Assembly (NCBI RefSeq): GCF_964275005.1
Contig: NW_027307673.1
Location: 1 to 64,000 of the forward strand
DNA from: Diadema setosum
Lineage: Eukaryota > Echinodermata > Echinoidea > Diadematoida > Diadematidae
DNA length: 64,000 nt
Direction: 5' to 3'
In this document: one piece after another, positions 1-12,459 of the stretch
Numbering within the stretch: position 1 is the stretch's first letter
How the letters are laid out: each line of letters opens with the position of its first letter
Notes under the pieces: model-generated
Databases searched by the model: none
Told to the model about the DNA's origin: nothing
Seen by the model: only the letters and a program-made list of their open reading frames with translations
Position numbers and translations under genes: made by a program

Positions 1-1978
1 CTATTCCCCAATTCCTTCATTTTGGAAAGGTTAATTCACCGTGAGATGTGTCAGACAATGTAGACATATAATGTAAAATGCAACGAAACAAAGATTAATC
101 TGTCTTTATGGTATATATAGTGAAATAATAAATGATTAATCACAAGTAAATCCAAAACAGATTAATAACTATACAAATCTTGGCAATTATACAATAAGTA
201 GACTTCTTTGCTTATGTTTCATTTTATCATTCAGTACCTCACCAGAAGAAAAAGAGAATCCCACCAACAAAATTCTTGAACAATATGTCATATCTCTGCA
301 TAATCTTTGCCAACTGATACATGTACTAATCTCATACTGTCAAAGTGATTATAAAATCCCTTGTATCCTTGTCCAACTTGTCCAACATGTAATACACACA
401 CTCACTGAAAAAAACAAAAATCCACCTGAATTGGCAATCAACTGAAAATAGATTGAAATCTCTGTCAAACAGGATAAGAGTCAGACTGTCCAGCTTACCT
501 GGGGGGGGGGGGGGGGGGAAGCATGCTAGATCAAAGTTCAAATACCTTGTCAAACAGATGGGGGTGACTAGACATTACTGAGCACTTCAAAACTGGTGTA
601 CAAATAGCAAAAATGTCAAAATCTTCAATTAAATCCATGTCTGCTCTTTCCAAAGACTTCTTTGAAAAACACAAATATGACTAATATAAATGTTCACAGC
701 AAATTTTTGGAGTTTTGACTTCATTCCAGGACAATTTTATGTTACCTACATCTCCATAACTCACAAGCATATTTCTTTTTTTCTCTGTAAAATTGTGAAT
801 CCATACTACAGTACAGATGAATGAGTGCAAATGAATCCATCAACAGGTCACAGAATTCACTGACCTGTAAAGCCTTTGGATCATGAGAGCTAAAAATTCA
901 GAGGGACTGTCGCACTCTTTGTTACACACATACAGTACGAGCATTGTACCAGTGTACTTGATACATTTTGACAGAAAAGAGTTTACATAAATTTCCTATA
1001 ACACACAAACTTGTATGCTCACAGTATATGTATCAAATGATTTTGAGGGGATATTTGGATACCAGTGGATACCACAGTGAGCAGACTGTGCCCATTCAAT
1101 GTATGTTCTCAGAAGTGCGTTTGAAGAAAAATCCAAACAAAGAAACAAATATAAACCAATTAAACGCCTGCATTGATTCATCAAAAACACAAACAATTTT
1201 TGGACACGTTGCACTTGTGTACGTGCAGAAAGACACAGCATCAAGTTTAATCCCCTGGACTTTGACTTATGGATGTCTGTAGTGTACAATGGGGTCACAA
1301 TCAAAACCTTTTGACAGATCAATCATGTGACAATCAGATCAATATATATTTCATGTCATACTCTGAAGAAATCTGGTACCAGCTAACCTCCTTCCTGATT
1401 ACTGACATCAAAAGAGACAACCACTGTTTTCTTTCATGTTCACTACCATATGGTGGCTAGCTTTAAATGTTGCAAGAAGTTCACAATGGAACGGAAGTCC
1501 AAACTGCCTACAATAAAGTTCATGGCACAATCAGATACTTGTATTGATGGTTGGCCACACCATGCGATCAGGTGATTTCAGCATACCAATCCCCTTGAAG
1601 GTGAACTTCCATTGTATTTGTATGGCAGATTTATACTGTCACAGCAGGCAGTCGGAACTTGTGAAGGGGTCAGTGAACTTTTGATTACAACATCTGCTAT
1701 GCTATGAATCCCGCCCTTGTTTGTCAAACTTGCGTAGCATTAGTAGCATGAAAACTGTTCTATAATCATACTGACAGATTTTGAGCGCACTGTATGAACA
1801 GACAACTACAGATGACTATAAAGCATACTTCATGAAGACATTTTTGCATTCCAGTTCATCATATTCATCAATGAGCATTTGCTATTTTAGCACTTTTTTT
1901 AACAGGATAAATACAGATTTACTTGTTGCTTTGAGAACTACAGCATTCCTAGTCTATGTTTCATTATCCATGAGATGA
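1..1978. other. Non-coding; desaturase intron 2, distal part
   Basis: AT-rich sequence expected to be intron 2 of the desaturase. A poly-G run sits at about 501-518. The short open frames on both strands have no recognisable domain. Nothing else seen. Confidence 0.5.
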
Positions 1979-1982
1979 CTAA

Positions 1983-2336
1983 AGGGATGGTATAGTTTTG
2001 GTTGACACCTGGCTTCAGGTTTCAAACTTTTTGGTGAGAAACCTCTTTAAAAGAGCATATAATTCCAAATGGAATATGTACATGTAGCATTTATTTGATG
2101 ATAATCGGTTTTGAAATGGGTGAGATAGCCAAAACAAGCGATACTGATAAAAAGTGGGACCCAACTTTTATCAGGATCGCTTTGTTTCACTTTGTTTTGG
2201 ATATCTCATCCATTTCCAGACCGATTTTCATCACAAGAACTTTGAATTACTCTTAGAATGATATGCTCTGTAACATTTTATAAGTGGTTTCTTCATGTCT
2301 CGCAATCCTCATCTCCTTCAATACCATACCATCCCT
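1983..2336. mobile_element. TTAA-type palindromic MITE, family A copy 1
   Basis: A roughly 354-bp element that reads almost the same on both strands. It starts AGGGATGGTATAG and ends CTATACCATCCCT in near-complement. It is flanked by CTAA on the left and TTAA on the right, consistent with a TTAA target duplication carrying one mutation (Kolobok or piggyBac type). It has no coding capacity. It is the same family as 35395-35746 and 51948-52328: all share the internal blocks AATTCCAA, TTTGATGA and AGAGCAT. Confidence 0.75.
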
Positions 2337-3034
2337 TTAAACTCTGTTACGTATGATAGAATGGACTAAATAGTAAACACATCCTTAACAAAGATTTATT
2401 AACAAATTATTTGTGGGATATGGAATGCAAACGACTTCATTTGTTTTTGTTTTTTTTTCTTTTTTCAGTTTCCATGCTACAACACTTGATCTCTTCTTCA
2501 TTCCACAAATATCCATCTTGCATGACATCAAATTTCAACACTTACATAATTTAACATGCAAGCTGAATATGAATTTGAATACAAAAAAGAAAAACAGTGC
2601 ACATATTGCATTTATGAGCATTTTTTTTTTTTTTTGATCACATTTTCCAGACAGGTGCTGCTTTCATTTGACATAGTGAAGGAACTCATGATATATAGTT
2701 GGTGAATTGGGTCGTGTGAGTTGGAAGACAACTTTGCATGTGAATTCACAATTGAGATTTGGTTAATAGAGTGACAGACAAAGGGATGAAAAGAATCATT
2801 CCTCATTAGGAGAGGAGATGACATCTTTCTGGATCCTGGTGATACAAGCACACATTTACGGCAACACTTTTCCACCATTTGTTGATTTCATAAAAATCAA
2901 TCAGGTCACAAATTTCTCAAAAATATATGTAAAAAAAAACAACAAAACACATTGCAAAATATCAAGCACATACAAACAGTATCTTAATATGAAAGCAATT
3001 TTGATGTACACAGTTGGTTTATAAGTGTACTTAC

Positions 3035-3181
3035 CATCTTTTCAGCTGTTTTCCGCAGCTCTTCCATGTCTTTAACAATGTCTTTTTCCTCCACTTCTTC
3101 ATCGCGCAGTTTTCCGATGTGGATTGCCTTCATATACTTCCGCACAAACGCCTCATCATTGTGAAAGGCTGTGAATGCTTC
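3035..3181 (-). CDS. Front-end fatty acid desaturase (FADS2-like), exon 2
   Basis: Second coding exon, 147 nt (49 codons), phase 0 at both ends. It is bounded by acceptor TACATGCAG|GAAGC and donor AAGATG|GTAAGT. It encodes EAFTAFHNDEAFVRKYMKAI, then IGKL, then an acidic linker ending in ELRKTAEKM. The His of AFHND is expected to be the second axial haem ligand, completing the cytochrome b5 domain begun in exon 1. The RKTAE-M ending falls where human FADS2 exon 2 also ends, so gene structure looks conserved. The next exons (transmembrane segments and three histidine boxes) were not found in 1-3034 and must lie to the left, so intron 2 is longer than 3.0 kb. The gene is truncated by the window, not visibly broken. 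Confidence 0.93.
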
Positions 3182-3955
3182 CTGCATGTAACAGACAGAT
3201 AGATGGCCAAAAATGTACCATTCGGCAGGGAAACATACATACACACTCTGCAGTGGATCAAACATTGCACAGAATTTGAACAATTGTAAGAACTTGAAAT
3301 CTACAATATATTAGGAAGAAAGATTTGCGGTGACACCATGTGTATGTAGTCCTTAGCCGGATCGTTGTTTGGCAGAAGAGCCTAGAAAGAGGAGAAACGA
3401 AGAGGGAAGCGACATATGGGGGTTGTGAGGAGGGCAAAAAGTGAAGAGTGGGAGACAGTAATGGGCTAGAAGTTGAAGTTGCACTAGTGGAGACAGTAGA
3501 GAAAGGAACACAGAGAGTGGTACGGAAGAATAGTGTGAGAATCAAGTAAGATGTTCGGACATCATTAGAAGGGGAAAGATGAAATAGAAGGGAAGAGGAA
3601 GAGGAAGGAGTTGAATGTTGGAGAATCATGGAGATAGGGGAGAACAGTGAAGATTCATGAAACCAAGAGGAGAACGAAGTCGGCGAACAGTGTGGCTATG
3701 GAATGCGAATCAATGGAGAAAGGGTGATTAAGCCCTCGAAGGAGGGGTAAGTAGAGGAGAGATGAGAATATGTGGAGAGAAGGGAGAGAGAGAGAGGGGG
3801 GGGGGGGGGGGCAATGAAAAGAAGAAGAAAAGAACAAGAAAAGAACAAATTGAAATTCAAGACGTAAATTAGAGGGAGCTAGTGTGGATCCTATAATTAA
3901 ATGCTGCGGAGGAGAAAAAACAAGGAAAAGTAGAAATTACGCGGTGCGTAATATA

Positions 3956-4900
3956 TGTCCCCGCCGGAAGTAGCATTCAGTAGCAAAATGTACAATATAG
4001 GTAAAAAGATGAAGGTCAAAGGTCAAAGAGGTCAAAGGTCAAAATTCTATGTAGAAGTTTTGAAGCCCTCACCTAGTGCCATCACATAAAGCAAACGGAA
4101 TCGAAATCGGGTTAGAAATGGCGAAGGAGTAGCATTTTGTAGCCAATGTACAATATAGGTAAAAAAATCAAGGTCAAAGGTCAAAGAAGTCAAAGGTCAA
4201 AATTCTGTGTAGAAGTTTTGAAGCCCTCACCTAGTGCCATCACATAAAGCAAACGGAATCGAAATCGGGTTAGAAATGGCGAGGGAGTAGCATTTGGTAG
4301 GAAAATGTACAATACAGGTCAAAAATCAAGGTCAAAGGTCAAAGAAGTCAAAGGTCAAAATTCTGTGTAGAAGTTTTGAAGCCCTCACCTAGTGCCATCA
4401 CATAAAGCAAACGGAATCAAAATCGGGTTACAAATGGCGAAGGAGTAGCATTTTGTAGGCAATGTACAATATAGGTCAAAAATCAAGGTCAAAGGTCAAA
4501 GAAGTCAAAGGTCAAAATTCTGTGTAGAAGTTTTGAAGCCCTCACCTAGTGCCATCATATAAGGTAAACGGAATCAAAATCGGGTTAGAAATGGCGAAGG
4601 AGTAGCATTTTGAAGCAAAATGTACAATATAGGTCAAAGGTCAAGGTCAAAGGTCACAACTGAAATTCTGTATAGAAGTTTCAAAGCTCCCATGTAGTGC
4701 TATCATATAAAGCAAACAGAATCAAAATCGGGTTAGAAATGGCGAAGGAGTAGCATTTTGAACATTTTGATCACACACGGACGCACACACGGACACACGG
4801 ACGGACACACGGACGGACGGACGGACGGACGGACACACGGACACACACACGTACGGAGCCCGTTTCATAGTCCCCTGCTCGAACTCGTTCGGCGGGGACA
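3956..4900. mobile_element. Nested repeat insertion with 11-bp terminal inverted repeats
   Basis: The insert interrupts the left arm of the foldback element: the uninterrupted right arm reads straight through an A-run where this insert sits. Ends are TGTCCCCGCCG (3956-3966) and CGGCGGGGACA (4890-4900), perfect inverted repeats. A further ~35 bp at 3921-3955, including the small palindrome ATTACGCGGTGCGTAAT, is also absent from the other arm and may belong to the insert. The interior is a ~158-bp tandem array followed by an ACGG/ACAC simple repeat (about 4771-4850). No coding sequence. Confidence 0.75.
3966..4765. repeat. ~158-bp tandem array, about five copies, rich in AGGTCA half-sites
   Basis: The marker AGTAGCATT recurs at about 3968, 4128, 4287, 4444, 4601 and 4749, giving a period of 148-160 bp. 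Each unit carries AGGTCAAAGGTCA (a perfect direct repeat of the nuclear-receptor half-site with one-base spacing, DR1), usually followed by a second AGTCAAAGGTCA block. The last unit is the most diverged. Confidence 0.85.
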
Positions 4901-7176
4901 AAAATGGAGAGGAAATTGATAACAGTTACATCCTGAAAAGGTTCCTGTGGGAGAAATGCAAAAATAAGAAATTAAAATAAGGTTAAAGTGTAGACCTGAG
5001 GAGAGAAGACAAGAGAAATAACCTGTAAAGAAATGTGTAAATTAAAAGTAGTGGTCCTGAAAAGGACCATTGGGTTGTATGGAAGGAAGAAATAAAAAGA
5101 AAAAGAAGAAAGAAGAGAACAGAACAGAACAGAACAGAAAAGAAAAGATAAGTAGCATAGAAACAGACAAAAGACCACACCACCGGCGTCCACCCCATCT
5201 ACTAACCCGGACTCAAATCTCCGGCCACGACCTACTAATGGCCAAGTTAGCCCTCACAGATGTACTCCGCCATCAACACACTCCAAGAACAATAGAACGC
5301 ATCAACGACCACAACACTCCACCAACAGGCGACGCTCAGCCCGCCTGCGAGCCCGCCTGCGAGCCCGCCTCGACCGACCTCTTCCATCTAGGTCCGCATT
5401 CTCCATATATAGCCCGCCTCTTCTCAGATCACGCTTCACTTCTGACAAAGGACAGTCAACCTTCCTGAAATGTCAAGTTCCTCGGTTCTCCTAGTTATTC
5501 TTATAACTAGTCTTCTTGCTCTACTTTCACTAGCACCTTTACTCAGTGTTTCATTTCTCTTTCCTCTCTCTCTCTCTTACACTTTTGTATGTTTCTATAC
5601 TACTTATCTTTTCTTTTCTGTTCTGTTCTCTTCTTTCTTCTTTTTCTTTTTATTTCTTCCTTCCATACAACCCAACGGTCCTTTTCAGGACCACTACTTT
5701 TAATTTACACATTTCTTTACAGGTTATTTCTCTTGTCTTCTTTCCTCAGGTCTACACTTTAACCTTATTTTAATTTCTTATTTTTGCATTTCTCCCACAG
5801 GAACCTTTTCAAGATTTAACTGTTATCAATTTCCTCTCCATTTTTTTTTCTCCTCCGCAGCATTTAATTATAGGATCCACACTAGCTCCCTCTAATTTAC
5901 GTCTTGAATTTCAATTTGTTCTTTTCTTCTTCTTTTCATTGCCCCTCTCTCTCTCTCTCCCTTCTCTCCACATATTCTCATCTCTCCTCTACTTACCCCT
6001 CCTTCGAGGGCTTATTCGTCCTTTCTCCATTGATTCGCATTCCATAGCCACACTGTTCGCCGACTTCGTTCTCCTCTTGGTTTCATGAATCTTCACAGTT
6101 CTCCCCTATCTCCATGATTCTCCAACATTCAACTCCTTCCTCTTCCTCTTCCCTTCTATTTCATCTTTCCCCTTCTAATGATGTCCGAACATCTTACTTG
6201 ATTCTCACACTATTCTTCCTTACCACTCTCTGTGTTCCTTTCTCTACCGTCTCCACTAGTGCAACTTCAACTTCTAGCCCATTACTGTCTCCCACTCTTC
6301 ACTTTTTGCCCTCCTCACAACCCCCATATGTCGCTTCCCTCTTCGTTTCTCCTCTTTCTAGGCTCTTCTGCCAAACAACGATCCGGCTAAGGACTACATA
6401 CACATGGTGTCACTGCAAATCTTTCTTCCTAATTAACTTCACCATGCAAACCTTCAAACAACACATACAATATGTTACTAAGTAGTACATCCAAACTGAT
6501 CCCCAAGATGTGACCATGATGATCTACTTTCATCCTTGTGAGGTCTTTTCTCCTTCTCCATCAATCAATTTAATAACAACTTATTGTCAAATTCCTCAAG
6601 ACCTCTTCATCTTATAATAGCATTGAGGAACACAAAATACTGGCAATATCAAAAATATCAAAACAAAGATGGATTTTTACTAAATCGATCTAATGCAGTG
6701 ACAATTTTAAGGTTTAAAGGCATAATGTACCATTTGCAGACTAAAGCATTACTGCTTTTTAAACATAGTTCTAAAATGTGAGTTTGGGATAGAAACAACA
6801 CTGTAAAAATTTGAATCGGTAAAATCAATGTTAAGTATTGTTAGACAGTACACAATGTGAACAATAGATAAAATAAAAATGTTTCCAGATTAAACTGTCT
6901 ACAGCTACGGTTTATTGAGAAAAATACAGATATCTCCTTATATTTTAGGCTTTATCGCGAAAATTTTATATGATGGGATATTTTGTGGCACAACAGACCT
7001 ACACATATATGCATTAAATGTCATATCTTGTAAATTTTTTAAATCACTGTTCCCAAGTTAAACAGGACCTTTAATATCTCTACCTTTTACTCCCTCCAAC
7101 TACATAAATCATGCAGCACAAACACAAAACACACTGCCCAGAAGATATCTGAGCAAAGTTAATGGACTGGACTTAC

Positions 7177-7407
7177 TGTTGCGTCTTGTCCTGCATAATG
7201 AGTGATGACCTTGTACCCCCCTGGATGCCTCCTGCTCCACCGTGTGATATCATACACTTGATTGTCGATGACCAGCCACTTGTCTTTCACCTCCTTCCCA
7301 TCATGCTTTCTAACTTCCTCCCAGGTGAGTTCACCAAGAAATCTCTTGGAGGCAGGAGGGGTACTGTGCAGCTCTCCGTTGCCCTGTTGATTGGCTCCTT
7401 TCCCCAT
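7177..7407 (-). CDS. Front-end fatty acid desaturase (FADS2-like), exon 1
   Basis: First coding exon (77 codons) of a cytochrome-b5-fused front-end desaturase, an ER membrane enzyme family that inserts double bases-side double bonds into polyunsaturated acyl chains (delta-5/6/8 type). The start ATG at 7407 opens with MGKGANQQGNG, close to the MGKG-N-Q start known for vertebrate FADS2. The cytochrome b5 core follows: LTWEEVRKHD, WLVIDNQVYDITRW and the haem-binding HPGG loop. The exon ends after HYAGQDAT at a consensus donor (ACA|GTAAGT, donor G at 7176), phase 0. It splices in frame to the exon at 3035-3181, giving the family's HYAG-DAT-AF-AFH junction. An upstream CAG just before the ATG could be an acceptor for a 5' UTR exon that I cannot place. 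Which delta position is desaturated cannot be told. Family call is firm. Confidence 0.93.
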
Positions 7408-8861
7408 TTCTGTGCTTGACCTGCCATCCAGTAAGGAAAACACCAACAAAAAGAGAAAATAAAAAGGAAAAAAAATATTAAATAGTAAGATCAAATGCCT
7501 TTTGTCAATATTTTCATCAACCTCAGTTCCGCTTTACTTTCATTGGATACAGCATACAATGACAAATGTTACAAGGAATTATTATTTTATTCCGTTGAGG
7601 ATGGATTGATTTTGCTACAACACGCATTTCCCATAGACACTTGCCCGAGTATACTCGGTACTCGTCCTCAACGGGTTAAATCTACAAATTGTATGCACAT
7701 TATTACACATATCATCATAAGAATACATTCTACAGCAGCATTATTAATTTTTTACCTTTTATGTGCCTACTTTTCACTGCAAAGAACAAATCATTATCTC
7801 TCTGGCTATCACTTGATGATGATGATGATCCACAGCATTTGTATAGACCATCTAGTGCTATTTTATTTGTTGTAGAAATATTTAAAGGTGCAGATTCCTC
7901 CAAGAAAGTTAGCAATTGAATGCCTGGTGAAAAATGTGAGTCTTGAGTGAGATTTGAAGTGATCCAGTTTGTCAATTTCACTTCCGTTTGTAGTAGTAAC
8001 ATACTGTATACATTTTTTTTTTTTTTTATAGCTTTAGTATTGTGGTTAAAAGTTAAAACTGACATCATATTTCCCTACAATTACAGAACTACATGTGGCA
8101 AAGCAAAGCAGTGATGAAAACACTGAAGTGGCTTTCCTCGATGACAATGTAACCCACCATCACCATCACCTGACCACCACCTGCCTGCAGATGCTCTTTC
8201 ATATTTCATAAGAGGTTTCTCAGTTATGTCACTTACTACAACACTTATAGGAATGTTCAAAACAGGAATCCCTACTTCAACAAGAACTGTACAGTCCCTA
8301 TAAGACTACATACAATAGTCGGTGACAGTAGCAGGCTGCTTAATACGAATTATAACGTTAGACCGATAAATCTGCCTCTTGTTCGGTGGCCTCTTGTCTT
8401 GTTCACCAGTCTAAAGTAGATATGCAGCCCTATCCTATGTGTTAAGATCATTTATTCTCATCTATATAGGACGTTTTAGCGCCGCATTAAAAACTGTAAA
8501 AAATTGTAGTCCGCTCAATTTTTACCGTTCAATATCAGAGCATATTGAATGAATCGCATAGACCAACGTATTAATTCCCCATGATAGGCTACCGTTGTTA
8601 CTTGCCATTCAAGATCACACCATATTCAATTCTGTCTCGTTTATTGTGCGAGCGCTTGCTGAATGCGCAAACGCTTGCTACTAGTGCGCGTCATTTTGTT
8701 ACATTTTTCACAAGCGCGCAAACATCTTGCTAGTTGTTTGTTTCATATGCAGTGGGATGGGACTGCCGAGTCAACTTCAAAGACGAGTACATATTATAGA
8801 AGCTGGGTAATTTTGTGCAGTTCATGGTTGCTCTACTTGATTGTATAGATGATAATAATTA
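7408..8861. other. Non-coding region upstream of the desaturase start
   Basis: Contains a small inverted repeat built on GTTGAGGA/TCCTCAAC at about 7594-7676, with the palindrome CCGAGTATACTCGG near 7652, and a poly-T run at about 8011-8028. It may hold the desaturase 5' UTR or promoter, but no core promoter could be assigned. Confidence 0.4.
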
Positions 8862-9000
8862 TATTGGATGGTCTTGATTCATGGAATACCAGGGAATGTT
8901 GCACTCGTTAAGAGTCAATATTGCACTCATCTTCGATTCGTGCAATATTGGCCCTAACTCGTGCAATATTCCCTGGTATCCCACTCATAGCCATCCAATA
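8862..9000. repeat. ~139-bp palindrome bounded by TATTGGATGG
   Basis: Starts TATTGGATGG and ends CCATCCAATA. Interior blocks CCAGGGAAT and ATATTGCAC recur as complements (GTGCAATAT, ATTCCCTGG). It is probably a tiny foldback MITE. No coding sequence. Confidence 0.7.
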
Positions 9001-10929
9001 AATGTCATACTAACATGAAACAGCGTTAGAAATTTTGGCCAATTTACAATGATAGAACTCTAAAATCATGCGAAAATGAGAATGTACCGTTAGGCGTTAC
9101 ATCATACGACAGAGTCTACTTAGTCGATAGCCTTATTAACAATGTCTGGACGGTTTAATGTAATGTAACAGGTGGACACTATTAAATGTAACTTATGTAA
9201 CAGGTGGACACTACTAATGTAATGTAATGTAATGTAGGGCCGGCACTAACCCCGTCGCGGGGCGCTGTAACCCTTTACGGTACGTATTTGTCCGTATGGG
9301 GTCGCTGCTGTGGTTAGGCCGGCACTATAAACACTGACAGAACATTCGTCCAGAGGCCCAACAAGACAGGGCATTTCTACACGATTACCGACAGGTGAAT
9401 ACAGCCTATAACTTATAAGCGTAGAGTTAGATCCTCTACAATGAATTAGATCTAACGTTACAGGAGAATTGCAACGTCTAACGAGTAACGTAAAACAGTG
9501 ACCTCTAACGGTTAACGTTTGCTACAAATAGGGCCTAGCTAGGGCCTACTGGTCGAGTGAACGGTATTCTGCCACCTAGCGCAGGCCTACCTAAAAAGCT
9601 GGAAAGATTGATATTGGCCGTCTGAATCTATACCACGGTAGAGTCTAAATTTTACTTAAATTTACCGTGTCCGAGGAGGAGGTCACTGGTGATGCAAGGA
9701 GGAGGTGAGGCGACAGCTCGAGCAGCGGATATCCTCTTCTCTACTTGGGCCGTTATGGGATCGGTGCAAGACGTTTGGAGCCAGGGCAGTGGTGGTGGGG
9801 TGTCGTGGTGGTACACACACAGGTACACAGCAGAGTGATATGAGAGTTGGGTAGCAAGGCTTACGGACCCGAGTATCTACCCCGACCTACGCGGCGACGG
9901 GACGGTTGTTAGTGGGTCTTCCGCTTCGCTGGTAGAGGGTGAAGACAAACAGGAACACGCCTTGTCGGCATGTGCGCTTGTATCGATAACACAGACCGAT
10001 CACTGTGAACTTTGCCCTCCCAGGTCTTGCGCCTGCGTGTAGTGGACCTAGAAGGAGAGAAACTGCATCAAAAGGCACTGTAAGTGTTGCGCCTCAAACC
10101 CTTTTAAAATGTCATCGGATTTCTGACAAATGTTTCTTATCTTGATGGTTCAAAATCAGTGGAGACTTAAACTGAATACGTCCTATCACAAAAATGCCGT
10201 ATTGTACTGATTTTCTTTCCGTATAAATTCCTCAGCCCTGAGAATCAGGTGATCTACCGACGATCGCACCACACAAAGGAGCAAGGGCGATCTATCTCTA
10301 TCAGGTGATCGATCAATACAGAACTTACGCAAGGTTGGAAACTCGCCTTCATCTTCTTCCAATGGTAGAGGGGTAGCTGGGAAAGGGGGACGGCAGAGGG
10401 AGTACAAAACAGCCCCTCTCGATCTGGCCAGAATAATATATTGCTTGTTTCTTTGTTTGTTCACTTAATTGCTGCATCTACTGAGTATATCTGCTTGTTT
10501 GTATTTGAAATTTCCATGGTAGGGTCATCTTAATTGTGCAACGAGTACCACAAAATGATAAGTGATGGAAATGAATTTTGTAGGCCTACTAGCTGTACTG
10601 CCTACTGGTGCTAATCTTGGTTTCTGTAGACTTCACTGTGTAGGTGCCTATCGAACAATAATGCGTTTTCTCTCTGTCCTTTACAATACATACACATCTC
10701 TCTTTCTCGAAAATCTTTAATTGATAAAATAGCATTCTTCTATATCTAACACCTATGCAGGGATTAAACAGACATGGGGTCAACCGGATTTGAGATAATA
10801 ATGAGAATAAAGATGTTGAAAATCTCAGAAAATGATTAGATGTTGTGTGATAATTTTATTTTTTTTCGTCTAAATATTCTTGGTAAGTATCAAGTATCAT
10901 CGAAAAGAAATTATTTTTCTCTGATGATA

Positions 10930-10960
<31 letters not shown>

Positions 10961-12398
10961 ATTCTTAACTCTTAATTGGTATAGGCGGTGTCTATATAAG
11001 GTATATGAAGAGTTCCTTTAATTTCCAAAATGTGCTAACTCCGCTTCTTAGTAAGGAGGAAAACTTGGATTTTCAGTTTATATTCTTCTGAATGTTTTCA
11101 TGTATGATGACTCTCCCATGACCCATTTTATTAGTACAAAACAGGATAAAGACGAATGTGCCTTGGAAAGTATATGGGCATACGTGCCTGCATTGATATT
11201 TGTAGAATCAAAATTCTTTTGGATTAAAATTCTTTGGGATTTTGCGGATTTAGCAAACAACATAAGCCTGTTTATCAATTTGTAACAATTACATAATGGG
11301 CTGATTTTGTCGATGTTTTAATAAGAGAAAACGGATTGAGAGAGCTCTGAACATTTGTTATTACAGGCCCAATGGGCCTGCAAAGGAACCACATCGACTC
11401 TAATACAGAATCCGTTGTGTGCCTTTAACCTCAATGAAATTATCATTTTCGTTGGCTGGGTCAGACATATTTTTGCTGCTGCTGTTTCTTCACTTTTGTA
11501 CATCAAAATGTCACATTGGACATTGATGGCTCAGTGAGGAGTGTCAGATGCTGTTTACTGAATAGTGTCGCACAGAAAAAAAAAAAAGTCACCACAGGGA
11601 GGTGCTAGTTTTTCACGCGTTGAACTTTAGAGGGCGCTCGTCACATTACGACAGAGCGTGTTGATCAACACTTGCATTACGACAGCCTTCTTTCTGTGCT
11701 CAGGCTCTGTATCCCAGTGCGGCACGTACGGCACTGTAGGACTCTCACGGCTATGTTGCCAGAGTTGGTCACGCTTTCTGCCATAATTTTAGACGTTCCA
11801 GCATCTAGCGTTAGGCACGATTTGTCTATCTTTAGCATAACTGTAGCATAATTGCTAGAGAATGGAAATTTGTAGGCATTTTGCGTACTGTGGTACCTTT
11901 CTTTTTTGTTTCTTTATTAGTTTGTCAGTTGATTTGTCGACAAAATTGATTGACTGTAAAAAGTTCTGAAGACCTGTTTTTTGGTTTTGTGTGTGTGTGT
12001 GTGTGTGTGTGTGTTTTGCCGATTGAGTGCCACAGTAAAAATGTGAGAACCTTTTTTTTTTTTTTTTTTTTTTGCTTGTCAGCTGAATGGGCACCACAAT
12101 TTGTAGCAAAAAATGCAAGGACGGTTGGGCCCCACCATATTGGGAACCATAAAGCGATTTGGCATCACAATTATTATACAATTATAGTAAAGTACATTAG
12201 ATATCATTATTATTAATTCGTAGCCCCCCCCCCCCCGCGAAAAAAAAAATGAGAACTGGTTTTTGTTTTGTTTTGTTTTTGTTTTGCTCTTCAGCTCATC
12301 AAGCACCACAATATTGGTTGACATGATGTGACATAATTCCATGGAAATTCAGCATAATTTGGGGCCACTTCAAGCACTATCCCATTTCTTGCGCTGGT
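9001..12398. other. Mostly unique non-coding sequence with short tandem repeats
   Basis: Holds a TAATG/TAACAGGTGGACAC tandem patch (about 9156-9237) and an 11-bp direct repeat GGCCGGCACTA at about 9239 and 9317 flanking a GC-rich insert. It also has CTT repeats near 10930, a GT run at about 11989-12013 and poly-T at 12052-12073. No exon could be defended. Confidence 0.4.
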
Positions 12399-12459
12399 CA
12401 CACAGTCAACGGCGTAGCCAGGATTTCATCTTAGGGGGGGGCGGTTAGTCTGCGAGGGA

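Larger units (their letters stand above)
3311..6432. mobile_element. 3.1-kb foldback element with ~850-bp inverted arms
   Basis: Left arm 3311-5172 (interrupted at about 3920-4900 by a nested insert) is the inverted complement of right arm 5582-6432. Outer tips read TTAGGAAGAAAG and CTTTCTTCCTAA. The unique centre (5173-5581) includes an Arg-rich reading frame but no recognisable transposase. Mirror-image open frames of 123 codons occur in both arms and are best seen as a consequence of the palindrome. No target duplication is obvious next to the tips. Long inverted arms recall foldback or Polinton-type termini, but the superfamily is unresolved. Confidence 0.8.
3182..7176 (-). other. Desaturase intron 1 (3995 bp)
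   Basis: The intron runs between the two exons described, with GT at 7176 and AG at 3182-3183. About 78 percent of it is one palindromic element (3311-6432). The remainder (6433-7176) is AT-rich and holds nothing I recognise. Confidence 0.85.

Noticed and set aside
3258..3629. 123-codon minus-strand frame repeated as a plus-strand frame at 6114-6485
   Set aside because: The two are mirror images created by the inverted arms. The Ser/Pro/Thr-rich product has low complexity and no domain, so a gene is not supported.
5070..5468. 132-codon plus-strand frame in the centre of the foldback element
   Set aside because: It starts in an A-rich low-complexity tract and has no recognisable motif. Kept only as a possible remnant in the element entry.
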